DNA of 64,000 nucleotides from Arthrobacter sp. SLBN-100 (GTDB taxonomy: Bacteria > Actinomycetota > Actinomycetes > Actinomycetales > Micrococcaceae). The stretch spans positions 2,604,001 through 2,668,000 of the forward strand of contig NZ_VFMY01000001.1 in the NCBI RefSeq assembly GCF_006715305.1. Reading direction: 5' to 3'. Below the pieces are notes generated by a model. The model was not told the origin of the DNA. It searched no databases and worked only from the letters and a program-made list of their open reading frames with translations. Positions 44,012-53,409 of the stretch are shown in pieces; the first letter of the stretch is position 1, and every line of letters starts with the position of its first letter. Both the position numbers and the translations under genes were made by a program.

Positions 44012-45649
44012 TCACGGACGGTCCTCGATGATGCGGTCGGCGATGCGCCAGGCGTTCGCCATGATGGTGAGGGTCGGGTTGGCGCCTAGGGAGGTGGGAA
44101 AGACCGCGCCATCGAGGACGTAGAGGTTCGGCACGTCATGCGCCGCGCCCCACTTGTTCACCACAGAACTGGAGGGGTCGTTGCCCATCCGGGCCGTTCC
44201 CATCTCGTGGCTGCAATTGCCGGTGAACTCGCTGAGGTAGATGGGGTCCACCTTGGAAGCGCCGGCCGCCCTCATCAGCTCGCTGGAGTTGTCAGCGATG
44301 TACTTGGCCTGCGCCTTGTCGTTCTCGTGCGGCTTCGCGGTGATCCTCGCGACCGGGAGACCCCAGGCGTCCCGCACGGTGGGGTCGAGATCGACAGCGT
44401 TCGTCTCCTGCGGGATGTCCTGGAGGATCGCGCCGATCTTCATGCTGTAGTCGAAGTACTGGCGGTCCGCGTCCTTCGCTGGCTTCCCCCAAAGCGGCTT
44501 GCCCGGGTACGTGAAGTTGATCGGGTGGCCCACAGTGGAGGCGGCGGTGACGCTGCCCAGGATGTGGTCCCGGTTCGTGTCGGTCTTGTAAAACTCGTAG
44601 GTCGCGCCATTGACATAGGACCCGGTCCACTGCTCGGTTGGGGTGCTGAGCTCCTTATCGAAAAGACCAAAGGCACCGATGTACTCATGGAACATCGCGT
44701 TCTTGCCGACGAGGCCACTGTTGTTTGCGATACCGTCCGGGAACAGGGCCGACTTTGACAAGAGCATGAGACGGGCGGTCTCGATCGCGCCGCAGGCCAG
44801 AAGGACCATCTTGGCTTCCTGGTGGTACTCGACCCCGTCGCGGTCCTGGTAGACGACCCCACTGGCACGGCCGTCCTTGCTCACCGTGATTTCGCGAACG
44901 TAGGACTCTGGGCGCAGGTCGTACCGGCCGGTCGCAAGGGCTTCGGGGATGAACGTGCTCAGTGGGGTTGACTTCGATCCCGTCGGGTCGCCGTACTCGT
45001 GCCACAGGCCTGGCTGGACGCTGGCTGGGCGGCCCTTATGCGGCGCGGTCAACAGGGCTTTCGGCAGCGGGAACGCGTTGAGGCCCATTTTCGCGCAGCC
45101 CTCGTAGAACTTCTTGCCGAAGCCGTTCACCGGGTATGGAGGCGTCGGGTACCCTTTGCTCCGGGGGCCCTCGTACTTGTTGGCACCGGCAAGGCCACAG
45201 ACGCCGAACTCCCACTCGACCTTGGTCCAGTACGGCTCGAGCTCGTCGTACGTGACCGGCCAGTCGACGAGGCTAGCGCCCGGGATATCGCCGTAGATGC
45301 TCTTGCTGATCAGGTCGTCGGGGGTCGGCCGCGGGACCCACCCGGAGTAGTGCACGCTAGCACCGCCTACCATCTGCGGCGTCGGGGAGAACCGCGCGAT
45401 GTGCGCTTCCTCGCCGGCAGAGCTGCGCTTCGTCCGGGGCTTAAGGTCGAGGTCCTGCCACAGGAAGTAGCGGTTGACGTACTTCAGCTCATCACCGGAA
45501 AACTCGTCAGGCTTGATCCAGGGCCCCCGCTCCAGGCAGACCACATTGATGCCTGCCTCGGTGAGGACCTTCGCCGCCGTCGCACCGGACGCGCCGGACC
45601 CCACGATGAGGACATCCGCAGGTGCAGGCTTGCGTCGCATGAGCGTCAT
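44012..45649 (-). CDS. GMC-family FAD oxidoreductase (gluconate dehydrogenase/glycoside 3-oxidase-like)
   Basis: A 545-aa flavoprotein. The FAD motif is VLIVGSGASGATAAKVL (about 14-30), with MVGGASVHYSGWVPRP next to the isoalloxazine ring. The C-terminal block has CSHEMGTARMG and SLGANPTLTIMANAW, supplying the catalytic His and Asn. This branch holds gluconate dehydrogenases, pyranose oxidase relatives and bacterial glycoside 3-oxidases. ATG 45649 with AAGGAA upstream is chosen over longer readings. Co-occurrence with the subunit-3 gene, a sugar importer and a ROK regulator points to oxidation of an imported sugar or glycoside, likely at a ring hydroxyl; the position is inferred. Confidence 0.85.
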   Translation of the reverse strand: MTLMRRKPAPADVLIVGSGASGATAAKVLTEAGINVVCLERGPWIKPDEFSGDELKYVNRYFLWQDLDLKPRTKRSSAGEEAHIARFSPTPQMVGGASVHYSGWVPRPTPDDLISKSIYGDIPGASLVDWPVTYDELEPYWTKVEWEFGVCGLAGANKYEGPRSKGYPTPPYPVNGFGKKFYEGCAKMGLNAFPLPKALLTAPHKGRPASVQPGLWHEYGDPTGSKSTPLSTFIPEALATGRYDLRPESYVREITVSKDGRASGVVYQDRDGVEYHQEAKMVLLACGAIETARLMLLSKSALFPDGIANNSGLVGKNAMFHEYIGAFGLFDKELSTPTEQWTGSYVNGATYEFYKTDTNRDHILGSVTAASTVGHPINFTYPGKPLWGKPAKDADRQYFDYSMKIGAILQDIPQETNAVDLDPTVRDAWGLPVARITAKPHENDKAQAKYIADNSSELMRAAGASKVDPIYLSEFTGNCSHEMGTARMGNDPSSSVVNKWGAAHDVPNLYVLDGAVFPTSLGANPTLTIMANAWRIADRIIEDRP

Positions 45650-45746
45650 GTCATTTCCTTCCTTCTTAGACCACGTACTGTGCAATGGGAATGTGGTTGT
45701 TGGACGCCCAGCGGCCGATCCGCGGGACGATTGATTGCTTGTCTCG

Positions 45747-47324
45747 CTAGACCATTGCCTCGAGGACGCTGAGGGGCGTGGTGTCGTGACGCGAGTTATC
45801 GAACTCAGCAACGACACGCCCCCCCTTGAAGACCACGATCCGATCCGTCGTGGTAGAGAGCTCGTCGAGGTCGTCTGTGGCCAGCACCAGCGACATCCCG
45901 GCCCGTGCGAGCTCACGGAAGAGCCCGTAGATGCTCTCGCGGGCACCCACGTCGACCCCCCGGGTCACGTTGTCGAGAAGCATCACGCTGGGTGAGGTCT
46001 CCAGGCAGCGGCCGAGAAGAACCTTCTGCTGGTTGCCGCCGCTAAGAGACGATAGCGGTGCTTCCACTTGGTCGCACTTGACGGCCAGGCGGGACACCAT
46101 GCGCTCGGCGCGCGCGTTCTCGTCGTCACGGCGGATCCATAAGTCCCGCAGGCCGCCAGCCACCCGACGGCTCACTGCCATGTTTTCGGAGATGGTGAGC
46201 CGGCCGAACACGCCGTCCCGCTGGCGCTCACCCGAAAGGTAGACGACTCCGGCGGTGAGCAGCGCCTTCACGTGGCGCTGGATGGTGGAGCCGTCGACCC
46301 GGATTCCGGTGGACTCCAAGTGACTAGCGACGGAGAGGCCCGCCGCGTAACGGAGGAACTCCTCCTTACCTGAGCCCTCGACGCCGGCCAGTCCGACGAT
46401 CTCACCCGGCGACACGGCGAAGTCGAAGGGCTTGTTGTGCTGCCCGATCTGAGCGCCCAGCACCTCGAACCGCTCATGCGTCTCGCCACGGCGCGGCAGC
46501 GTCGCTGTCTCGGCCTCGGTCCGGGGCCTGTCGACGGCCACGGGCGGTTGTCCCCCCATGGCGCGGTACACGCGGTCGGGGGCGGCCGTTGCGGTGGTCA
46601 TCACGTCCGCTGTCTCCCCGTCGCGAAGGACGTGCAGCGAGTCGGACCACTCAAGCACCTCACTGACGCGATGCGACACGAACACGATGGCGCTACGCGA
46701 CTTCAACGACTGGATGAAGGAGACAAGGAAATCCAGCTCCTCGGCGCTAAGGGACGCGGTCGGCTCGTCAAGCAGGATCACGGGGTGTTCGATGTCGAGC
46801 AACCGGGAGACGGCGATGACGCTGGCGAGCGCGACGACCTCGCGGGCTGCGGCGGACAGGGATCCCATTTGATGCGTCGGCGAGATGCCGGTAATCGCCA
46901 GTTCCTCAAGCAGCTCGGAGCACGCCTTTAGCATCCTGCGGTTGCTGACCAGACCGGCCTGCCGGAAGTGCTGCTCGTACCCAAGGAACATCTGCCGGTA
47001 GACCTCGAAGTTGCCGACGAATGGCTGGTCCTGGAAGACGCAGAAAATGCCCGCCCGGGTCGCGTCGTGGAGCGAGTTGAGGGTGATTTGTCGGCCGTCG
47101 CGGAGCAGCTCGCCCTCGTCTGGGCGCTCCATCCCGGTGAGGAGACGGATCAGCGTTGATTTGCCTGCGCCATTACCACCCGCCAGAGCAGTGACCTGGC
47201 CCCGCTCAAGACGGATGGAGACATCCTTCAACGCCTGAGTGGCGCCGTATCGCTTGGAGAGCGAACGCCCCTCCAAGGCAGCAACCGCCGTCGTTGGAAC
47301 GCCTGGCGTGATTGTCGCCGTCAT
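45747..47324 (-). CDS. Sugar ABC transporter ATP-binding protein (RbsA-type, two cassettes)
   Basis: A 525-aa protein with two ATPase domains. The first has Walker A GGNGAGKST (49-57), signature SLSAAAREV and Walker B VILLDEPTA. The second has the usual degenerate P-loop (GVEGSGKEEF) and signature LSGGNQQKV, but Walker B reads VMLLDNVTRGVD, with Asn instead of the catalytic Glu of DEPTRG. AAAGGGGTGG precedes ATG 47324. As the first gene of the minus-strand operon it is followed by GMC, subunit 3, HbpS-like, permease and binding protein. It powers import of a monosaccharide or glycoside. Confidence 0.88.
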   Translation of the reverse strand: MTATITPGVPTTAVAALEGRSLSKRYGATQALKDVSIRLERGQVTALAGGNGAGKSTLIRLLTGMERPDEGELLRDGRQITLNSLHDATRAGIFCVFQDQPFVGNFEVYRQMFLGYEQHFRQAGLVSNRRMLKACSELLEELAITGISPTHQMGSLSAAAREVVALASVIAVSRLLDIEHPVILLDEPTASLSAEELDFLVSFIQSLKSRSAIVFVSHRVSEVLEWSDSLHVLRDGETADVMTTATAAPDRVYRAMGGQPPVAVDRPRTEAETATLPRRGETHERFEVLGAQIGQHNKPFDFAVSPGEIVGLAGVEGSGKEEFLRYAAGLSVASHLESTGIRVDGSTIQRHVKALLTAGVVYLSGERQRDGVFGRLTISENMAVSRRVAGGLRDLWIRRDDENARAERMVSRLAVKCDQVEAPLSSLSGGNQQKVLLGRCLETSPSVMLLDNVTRGVDVGARESIYGLFRELARAGMSLVLATDDLDELSTTTDRIVVFKGGRVVAEFDNSRHDTTPLSVLEAMV

Positions 47325-47600
47325 ATTTCCACCCCTTTGTGATCTGAGACACTCTCTAATGTGCAGTAGAAGCAGAAGTCAACGTATTGGGAGAAAAAGT
47401 TTCGCAATTCTCCGCACGTCGCTTGCGTGACTAAGTGTCGTAGCTCGGCGGCCCAAAGGGCGGCTGACGGTCTGGGGTGTCGGCGCCGGGACCTAACACC
47501 AGCGAATTCCGTCTCGCCACGTGACCGCCGGTTCTGTCGTTTTCCATGCCGAAATAGTGACACGCAACACAAGACTTTAGTCAGTCACCCAGCCAAAGTC

Positions 47601-47658
47601 TGCACTTTTTGACGCTGATGATTCTGGAATGCACACCGAAGTTGCACTTTCTGACGCT
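47601..47658. promoter_or_regulatory. 16-bp direct repeats between the sugar operon and its ROK regulator
   Basis: TGCACTTTTTGACGCT (47601-47616) and TGCACTTTCTGACGCT (47643-47658) differ at one base and start 42 bp apart, four helical turns. They lie in the 472-bp divergent region between the ABC ATPase gene and the ROK gene, an apt place for the ROK protein or another regulator to bind on one face of the DNA. Confidence 0.55.
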
Positions 47659-47796
47659 ATGGGCATCGACGAGTGGACGGTAGAGGTCGGCGCCTTGACA
47701 CTGAGTGGAGACGAGGTCCCCTCGGGGTCCTGTGAACTTGATCTGTCAAACCTCAAGTTCACCAGTCACCTCTTTCGAGCCCCGAAATGGAGAGAC

Positions 47797-49071
47797 ATGG
47801 ATAACGGCGGCCCCGGCGAACTTTTGCGTATCCTGCGGGACGGACACCCGCGAACCAGGGCAGACCTGGCCGGGCTAACGGGCTTGGGTAGAGCTGCCAT
47901 CAGTTCTCGCCTCGAGCCACTCCTGGGAGTAGGGCTAGTTGCACCCGTGTCGGATGCGCCTTCCACAGGAGGCCGCCCCTCGGCGCGACTAGCCTTCAAC
48001 CCCGGCGCAAGGCTGGCCGCTGCCGCCAACGTCGGCGCCACACACGCGACCGTGGCGCTCACGGACCTGTCGGGAAGGATTCTCCTGAAAACCACTGAAC
48101 CACTTGAGATTTCCTGCGGACCGGAAACTGTTCTGGACTGGCTAGCGACGACACTGCAGGGTCATTTGAAAACGATGAAGCGTCCGACAACGGACATCAT
48201 CGCTGTCGGCATCGGGTTGCCCGGTCCCGTCGAACACTCCACCGGAAAGCCGACCAGCCCGCCGATCATGCCGGGATGGGACGGATTCGACGTCCCCGCT
48301 TACGTTCAGCAGACCTTTGACGCTCCCGTACTAGTCGACAACGATGTCAACATCATGGCCCTCGGCGAGCGGGCTACACGCTGGCCCAACGAGGACAACA
48401 TGATCTTCCTTAAAGTCGCCACCGGTATCGGCTCCGGGGTTATCAGTGGAGGAATATTGCAGCGGGGAGCGGCAGGAGTCGCTGGAGACGTCGGTCATAT
48501 TGCTGTTTCCAAGGCGGCAGGAATTCAATGCCACTGTGGCAAGACCGCCTGTCTGGAAGCCATCGCAGGCGCTCCGGCCATCGCCGCCCATCTCCGCAAA
48601 AACGGGCTCAAGGCAATCACCGGAAACGACGTCGTCTCGCTCGTCCGTTCCGGCGATTTGGCCGCTATTCAAGCCGTCCGGCAGGCCGGCCGCGACATTG
48701 GAGAAATGCTCAACATGTGTGTAAGCCTCATCAACCCTTCCCTGATTGTCGTCGGCGGATCCCTTGCACAATCCGGCGAACATCTGATCGCCGGAATCCG
48801 TGAAACCGTCTATGCACGCTCAACGCCGTTAGCGACCCAGCACCTGAACATCACCCAATCCGAAACCGGCCCGGAAGCTGGAGTCGTAGGGGCCAGCATC
48901 TTAGCCATCGAACATGCCCTCGCCCCTCAACGAATCAATGATCTTTCAACCACTCTGCATTCCGGCCGGCACCAAAATACCGACGATCTGCAGAAAGTGG
49001 AACACGTCGCCCAAACATCCCGGCCGCTCCGTGATGCCGTTGCCAAACAATTGCACGACGCACTTCCTTGA
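47797..49071 (+). CDS. ROK-family transcriptional repressor (sugar-responsive), copy 1
   Basis: A 424-aa protein. The HTH lies at about 10-55 (LLRILRDGHPRTRADLAGLT, GLGRAAISSRLEPLL). The ROK sugar-kinase-like part has DIIAVGIGLPGPVEHSTGKP, VLVDNDVNIMALGERA, FLKVATGIGSGVI, and the zinc motif CHCGKTACLEA. It should repress the divergent sugar operon and release on binding its sugar. ATG 47797 gives the normal ROK N-terminus; the open frame extends to 47629 but would cover the direct repeats. It is closely related to the second ROK at 53410-54627, nearly identical across the GLPGPV block. Confidence 0.88.
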   Translation: MDNGGPGELLRILRDGHPRTRADLAGLTGLGRAAISSRLEPLLGVGLVAPVSDAPSTGGRPSARLAFNPGARLAAAANVGATHATVALTDLSGRILLKTTEPLEISCGPETVLDWLATTLQGHLKTMKRPTTDIIAVGIGLPGPVEHSTGKPTSPPIMPGWDGFDVPAYVQQTFDAPVLVDNDVNIMALGERATRWPNEDNMIFLKVATGIGSGVISGGILQRGAAGVAGDVGHIAVSKAAGIQCHCGKTACLEAIAGAPAIAAHLRKNGLKAITGNDVVSLVRSGDLAAIQAVRQAGRDIGEMLNMCVSLINPSLIVVGGSLAQSGEHLIAGIRETVYARSTPLATQHLNITQSETGPEAGVVGASILAIEHALAPQRINDLSTTLHSGRHQNTDDLQKVEHVAQTSRPLRDAVAKQLHDALP

Positions 49072-49379
49072 CCACGTCTCCAAATCAAGATGCGAAAGAC
49101 GGGCGCACCAAGGCGGGGGGCGAATAGCGTCATTTCTTCGAGCCCTTGCCCTATGCAACGGCATGCTCACCCAGGCCAAGGGCGTCGGCCATACCGGTCC
49201 TGTGAGGTGCTGGCACTAAAGCCCTTAACACACCAATCAAAGAAGTACACAGATAAAATAGGCATACAGCTGAGGTCCTTTCTGGCCACCCCTTGCGAGC
49301 CACCGCAACCGCTGCCTCAAGACGTCGTGACCACTCTCAGGGCCGCAATGAAGGTTCAGCTCGTGAAAAGGAGGATGGC

Positions 49380-50399
49380 ATGCCTCAATCCGCTACCGGG
49401 AACAGTGGCCATCTGCAACGATATGCAGTGCCGGAAGGGCTCCGCCCCGAACAATGGTTCGAACACTGGCGAACCTGGTACGGCAGTGCTGTCGAAACAC
49501 CCGTGCGGTTGGAAAAGTCGGCACATGCTGCTCCCGCGCCTATCACTCCTTCGGCCATTAGTCTTGCCGGGCCAGGTTTCAGCCTCATAGAACTGGTCAA
49601 CGCCCCCGCCGTGGGCTCGTGGGCGGCTGGCGACACCAGGGATCTGCGGCTGGCCTACTTCCGCAAAGCAGCGTCCCTAACCATCCTTGTCAACGGCGTG
49701 CCTGAGCCAGTATCACAGGGCTCCGTCCGGTTCATCGATACCTCGCGGCCGGGCGGTTTCGATGCGCCCGAGGGCTTTCACGCCTTGCAGCTCAACATCG
49801 ACCGCAGCAGCCTGGAGGTGAGCGAGACCGCGCTAGGCTCCCTACTTCGCCTGCCTGACCTCGCAAAGCACCCAATTGTGGGCACTTTCGTAATCCCTGC
49901 GCTGTTGAGTTGGAAACGGCAAGGCATCGACCGGGAGGCATCGGGAACCGCAGACATCCTCAGATCCATGATGGCAACCCTGGCGGGCTCCCTGCTCGAA
50001 ACGTCGGTCGACGATGAGGCGCAGAAACCGGCCCTAAGTCTGGCGGTGAAGAAATACCTTGAGGCGGGCTATAAGAACCCAGATCTTGACGTGGCAATGG
50101 TCGCCGAAAGGTTCAACCTCTCCCGTCGCTCCCTGTTCTACTTTTTCGAAAATGAAGAACTCCACTTGGGCGAGCGCATACGCGCCTTGAGAACGCGCAA
50201 AGCGCTGGAACTCCTCCTTCAGGCCGACGCCCAAAAGATCACCTACTCAGAAATTGCGACATCATGCGGATTCACAAACGTGCAAAGCATGCGCCGTGCG
50301 GTGAAAGAGTTTACCGGGATGAATGTGAGGGAGATCCACCGATCCGAAACCGATGTACGTGTTGCCCTGCAACAACTGCGGGAGTCGCTGATCCCCTGA
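49380..50399 (+). CDS. AraC-family transcriptional regulator
   Basis: A 339-aa regulator. The N-terminal two thirds is an AraC-binding-like sensor (SLIELVNAPAVGSWAAGDTR, SQGSVRFIDTSRPGGFDAPE). The C-terminal double HTH spans about 235-335 (DVAMVAERFNLSRRSLFYFF, YSEIATSCGFTNVQSMRRAV, KEFTGMNVREIH). AAAGGAGG precedes ATG 49380 well. It lies between the first ROK and IS debris, with a good terminator after it. The target is unknown; by position it may add a second layer of control to the sugar loci. The leader 49072-49379 has no gene. Confidence 0.88.
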   Translation: MPQSATGNSGHLQRYAVPEGLRPEQWFEHWRTWYGSAVETPVRLEKSAHAAPAPITPSAISLAGPGFSLIELVNAPAVGSWAAGDTRDLRLAYFRKAASLTILVNGVPEPVSQGSVRFIDTSRPGGFDAPEGFHALQLNIDRSSLEVSETALGSLLRLPDLAKHPIVGTFVIPALLSWKRQGIDREASGTADILRSMMATLAGSLLETSVDDEAQKPALSLAVKKYLEAGYKNPDLDVAMVAERFNLSRRSLFYFFENEELHLGERIRALRTRKALELLLQADAQKITYSEIATSCGFTNVQSMRRAVKEFTGMNVREIHRSETDVRVALQQLRESLIP

Positions 50400-50429
50400 T
50401 ATGTAGGTCTGGTTGTCAAGAGTGCAGGG

Positions 50430-50468
50430 ATGAGCGGCTCCTGGGTTTTGTTCCCGGGGCCGCTCATC
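50430..50468 (+). terminator. Hairpin terminator after the AraC gene
   Basis: GATGAGCGGC and GCCGCTCATC pair, extended by CTCCTGGG against CCCGGGG around a TTTTGTT loop. It starts 30 bp after the stop codon. Confidence 0.75.
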
Positions 50469-50706
50469 GTGTGCCGGCCGGGTCGTGGCGTGGAGTGGTG
50501 GCGAGTCGTTTTCGACTGCAGTGTCAGGCTGACATTCGCGGGTTGGTTACCGCATGACGATGTGTTCGGCTGGAGCTCTAGCGGTGTCTAGCATCGAGCG
50601 TCGACGGCTCGGTTCCGTCTGCTCATAGCGGCGTTCTCGAGTTAGCTCCGCATGCTGCCATCGCACCTCCACCATGTCCCGGGGCACGTTCAGGGTCAGG
50701 CTGCAG

Positions 50707-51792
50707 TCATGCGTTCTTCTTGTTGGAGCGGGGCGGCCAGAGGCCAGCACCAGCCGGCGAGTTCGCGGGCGATGGCGGTGTTGGCCTTGACGGACATTTT
50801 GCGGCGTTCGTCGAAGTGTTCCCACTTGTGATGAAGCCTGTGGTTTCCTTCCAGGGCCCTGATCCGGGTTGCCGGGGCGACGAGATCGAGCTGGTGCAGC
50901 AGCCGTTCCCCGGGCCGGGCTTAGGGGCGCAAGTGCTGCCATGCGGCTTCGATGAGGAGTTTTCTGGCGTACGTGTTCCCGGCCTTGGTGATCGGCCCCT
51001 GGTGCCGGGATTGGCCGGGGGACTCCTCGCGGGAACCAGCCCGAGGTAGGAGCCGATGGACGAACCGGTGAACCGTGTCCAGTCCCCGATCTCCACCGCC
51101 AGCCCGAATCCGGTCGTGACTTGGATGCCCCGCAGAGACACTAACGCGTGGATCACCGGGCCGTAGCGGCATGCCGCGGCCGTGGCCGTCACCTGCTTGT
51201 CGATGCGTGCCAGATGCCAGGCCAAGAGCCCTGCCTGTTCGACGTCGGCGTCGTAGGTGAACTGCAGGGCCGGTTCCTTGAATCGTTGGCGGTGCAGCCA
51301 CAGGCCGTGTTCCTTGGTCTCTTTGGGGTAGCGGATGCCGTGGCGCAGCAGGATCACGTTCACGTGCTGGCGGGCGTGAACGAGGTCTTTGGCCGTGCCG
51401 GACCGCAGCCGGGACAGGTCCCGCAGTGCTTCTTCGTCCGGGTCGGGGATGCGGACCTCGGTAACCAAGCCGACCGCGAGCATCTCAGCCAAGACCCGGG
51501 CGTCGCGCCGGTCGGTTTTGACCCGGTCTCCGGGTGCGCGCAGCAGTTTCGAGGACGCCGTGATCACGCAGTCGATGCCCGCGGCCCGCAGGTACCTGGC
51601 CAGGACGAACCCTGTCGGCCCGGATTCATAGACGACCTTGACCGGCGGCTCGAATCGGTGGATCCACTCCAGCACCATGGCCGGGTCAGCGGCCATCGTA
51701 TGGGTGCTGATTTCACCGGTAGCCGGGTTCAATGCATGGCCAACGACGTTGACCGCGTGAACATCCAGACCAATGAAAGTATGCTCGAACAT
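50707..51792 (-). pseudogene. IS110-family transposase, frameshifted
   Basis: The N-terminal two thirds reads as an IS110 transposase: HTFIGLDVHAVNVVGHAL (first DEDD Asp), VYESGPTGFVLARYLRAAGI, KTDRRDARVLAEML. Near 51035 the frame is lost at SYLGLVPA; the right continuation (EESPGQSRHQGPITKAGNTY, ARKLLIEAAWQHLRP) is in the -1 frame. There it meets a TAA near 50920 and continues beyond it (WEHFDERRKMSVKANTAIAR). So one frameshift and one nonsense codon disable the gene. Element ends were not identifiable, as IS110 lacks long inverted repeats. The 307 bp before it (50400-50706) hold only the AraC terminator and unassigned DNA. Confidence 0.8.
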
Positions 51793-52282
51793 AGCCGGGA
51801 CCTCCCAAACTTCACATGTGGCACTACCATTGCACCCCCCGACGAGCCGACCAGGCCAAGGGAGCCGTCAATGGCAACCCACGGCCCCTGTGAAACAGAA
51901 GGCCCCGGCCCTGCCAGCCCCCTCTTGCCGTGACACGCCCCGTCCGGGATAGAGGACATCACCGCCCGGGATTCAGGCACCGCAGCGCCGCCCACCCGGA
52001 GAGGCCTAGGGCCTGCATCAAGCCGGCGCTGCGGGGACCGCCCCGGCGATCATGGCCGGGTCCAGGACGGGGCATGTGACCCGAACCCCTCACTTCATAT
52101 CGTCTAGCACCTAACCGCGCTGGAAGCGTGGAGTGTCGACAGACCGAGTGCGACCTTTGGGCTATGGCTGTGACAGGTTTGGATGGCCCCGGTAGGACGG
52201 TTATTTCTGGCCCCACTTTAGGACTGGCCGGGCACCTTGTGACGGTTACACCTGTGGCCCAACCTTCAACGTTGGTTCATCA
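51793..52282. other. Gene-free DNA between two broken insertion sequences
   Basis: No open frame has coding character here. It probably comprises the outer end of the IS110 copy and the left end of the IS21 copy. No clean terminal repeats were found. Confidence 0.5.
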
Positions 52283-53171
52283 GTGGATGGATGCGGCGGA
52301 AGGTTGGTCTGGATGGAGTCAAGAGTGCAGTTGTCCGCGCGGATCCGAAGGGACGCCCGGGTTGAGGGCCTGTCCGTTCGTGCGTTGGCGGTCTGGCACG
52401 GAGTCCACAGAAGAACGGTGAGGCAGGCACTGGATTCAGCGGCCCCTCCGGAGAGTGCAAACAGAGTCAAGGCGTGTCCTGGAGGCTGGAACCGTTCAAG
52501 GTCGCGATCGATGCGATGCTGATCGAGGATACAACGGCTCCGCGGAAGCAGCGTCATACTTCACGAAGGATCCTGGCCCGGGCTTATCGAAGAGCACGGT
52601 GTGCGGGAGCTGTCGTATTCCACGGTGCGTGATTAACTAAGGGTCCGTCGGTCCCAGATTGATGTGGAGGCCGGACGCCGCGTTGAGGTGCTCGTTCCTC
52701 AGGAACACGCGCCGGGCGCCGAGGCCGAGGTGGACTTCGGCGAGGTCTATGTCTTGTTGAACGGGGTGAAGACGATTTGTCACATGTTCATCTTTCGGTT
52801 ATCGCATTCGGGCAGGGCCATCCATCGGATCTACCCGACCCAGGCCCATGCAGCCTTTCTTGAAGGCCACATCGAGGCCTTCAATGTTCTTGGCGGTAAC
52901 CCGACCAAACACATCCGCTACGACAATCTCACTAGCGCGGTCACCGCGGTGGTGTTCGGGCAGGGGCCGGCAGCGCCGGGAGAACGACCGGTGGGTCTTG
53001 TTCCGTTCGTTCTACGGCTTCGGTCTTGCTTGGTCGCTACCAATTCAAAGAGGCCCTGACCTCTTTCCTGCCGCACCACGCCGCACCGAAATCGCGGCGG
53101 AGGCTCAGACCGCCCTAGCCACGCTCATCTGCGAAGGGCCCGATTTCAGGCCCCTCCGACTGTCAGGGTGA
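52283..53171 (+). pseudogene. IS21-family IstA transposase, broken
   Basis: Three frames together recall IstA. First comes an HTH segment (ARIRRDARVEGLSVRALAVW, HGVHRRTVRQAL), then a degenerate stretch with stops, then EVLVPQEHAPGAEAEVDFGE, the start of the integrase core with its catalytic Asp, and IRYDNLTSAVTAVVFGQG with the second Asp. After about 52975 the frame shifts (RRENDRWVLFRSFYGF in the next frame). No IstB gene follows. The copy is dead and truncated. Confidence 0.75.
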
Positions 53172-53409
53172 AATCTGAGAACATCATGAGCCACAGTCCG
53201 TAACGGTAATTTTCGCTATTATGACGTCAACGCAGATCGTCGCATCAAATTTCGCGTGCCAGATGTTGAAGACAGCGCGCGCCCCGATAGCTACTTGACC
53301 GAGTCACCATTATCGGCCTTCGGTTTGGTACGCGTAGCGAGCGAACACGTGGTTTGGTTTGGGAAGACGCCACCGCATGTTGCAGCGGCTTGCCGCTGGC
53401 GGAGAGTTG

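Noticed and set aside
44012..45946. Longer N-terminus for the GMC oxidoreductase
   Set aside because: The extension overlaps the ATPase gene's 3' end, lacks a domain, and ATG 45649 has its own ribosome site directly before the FAD motif.
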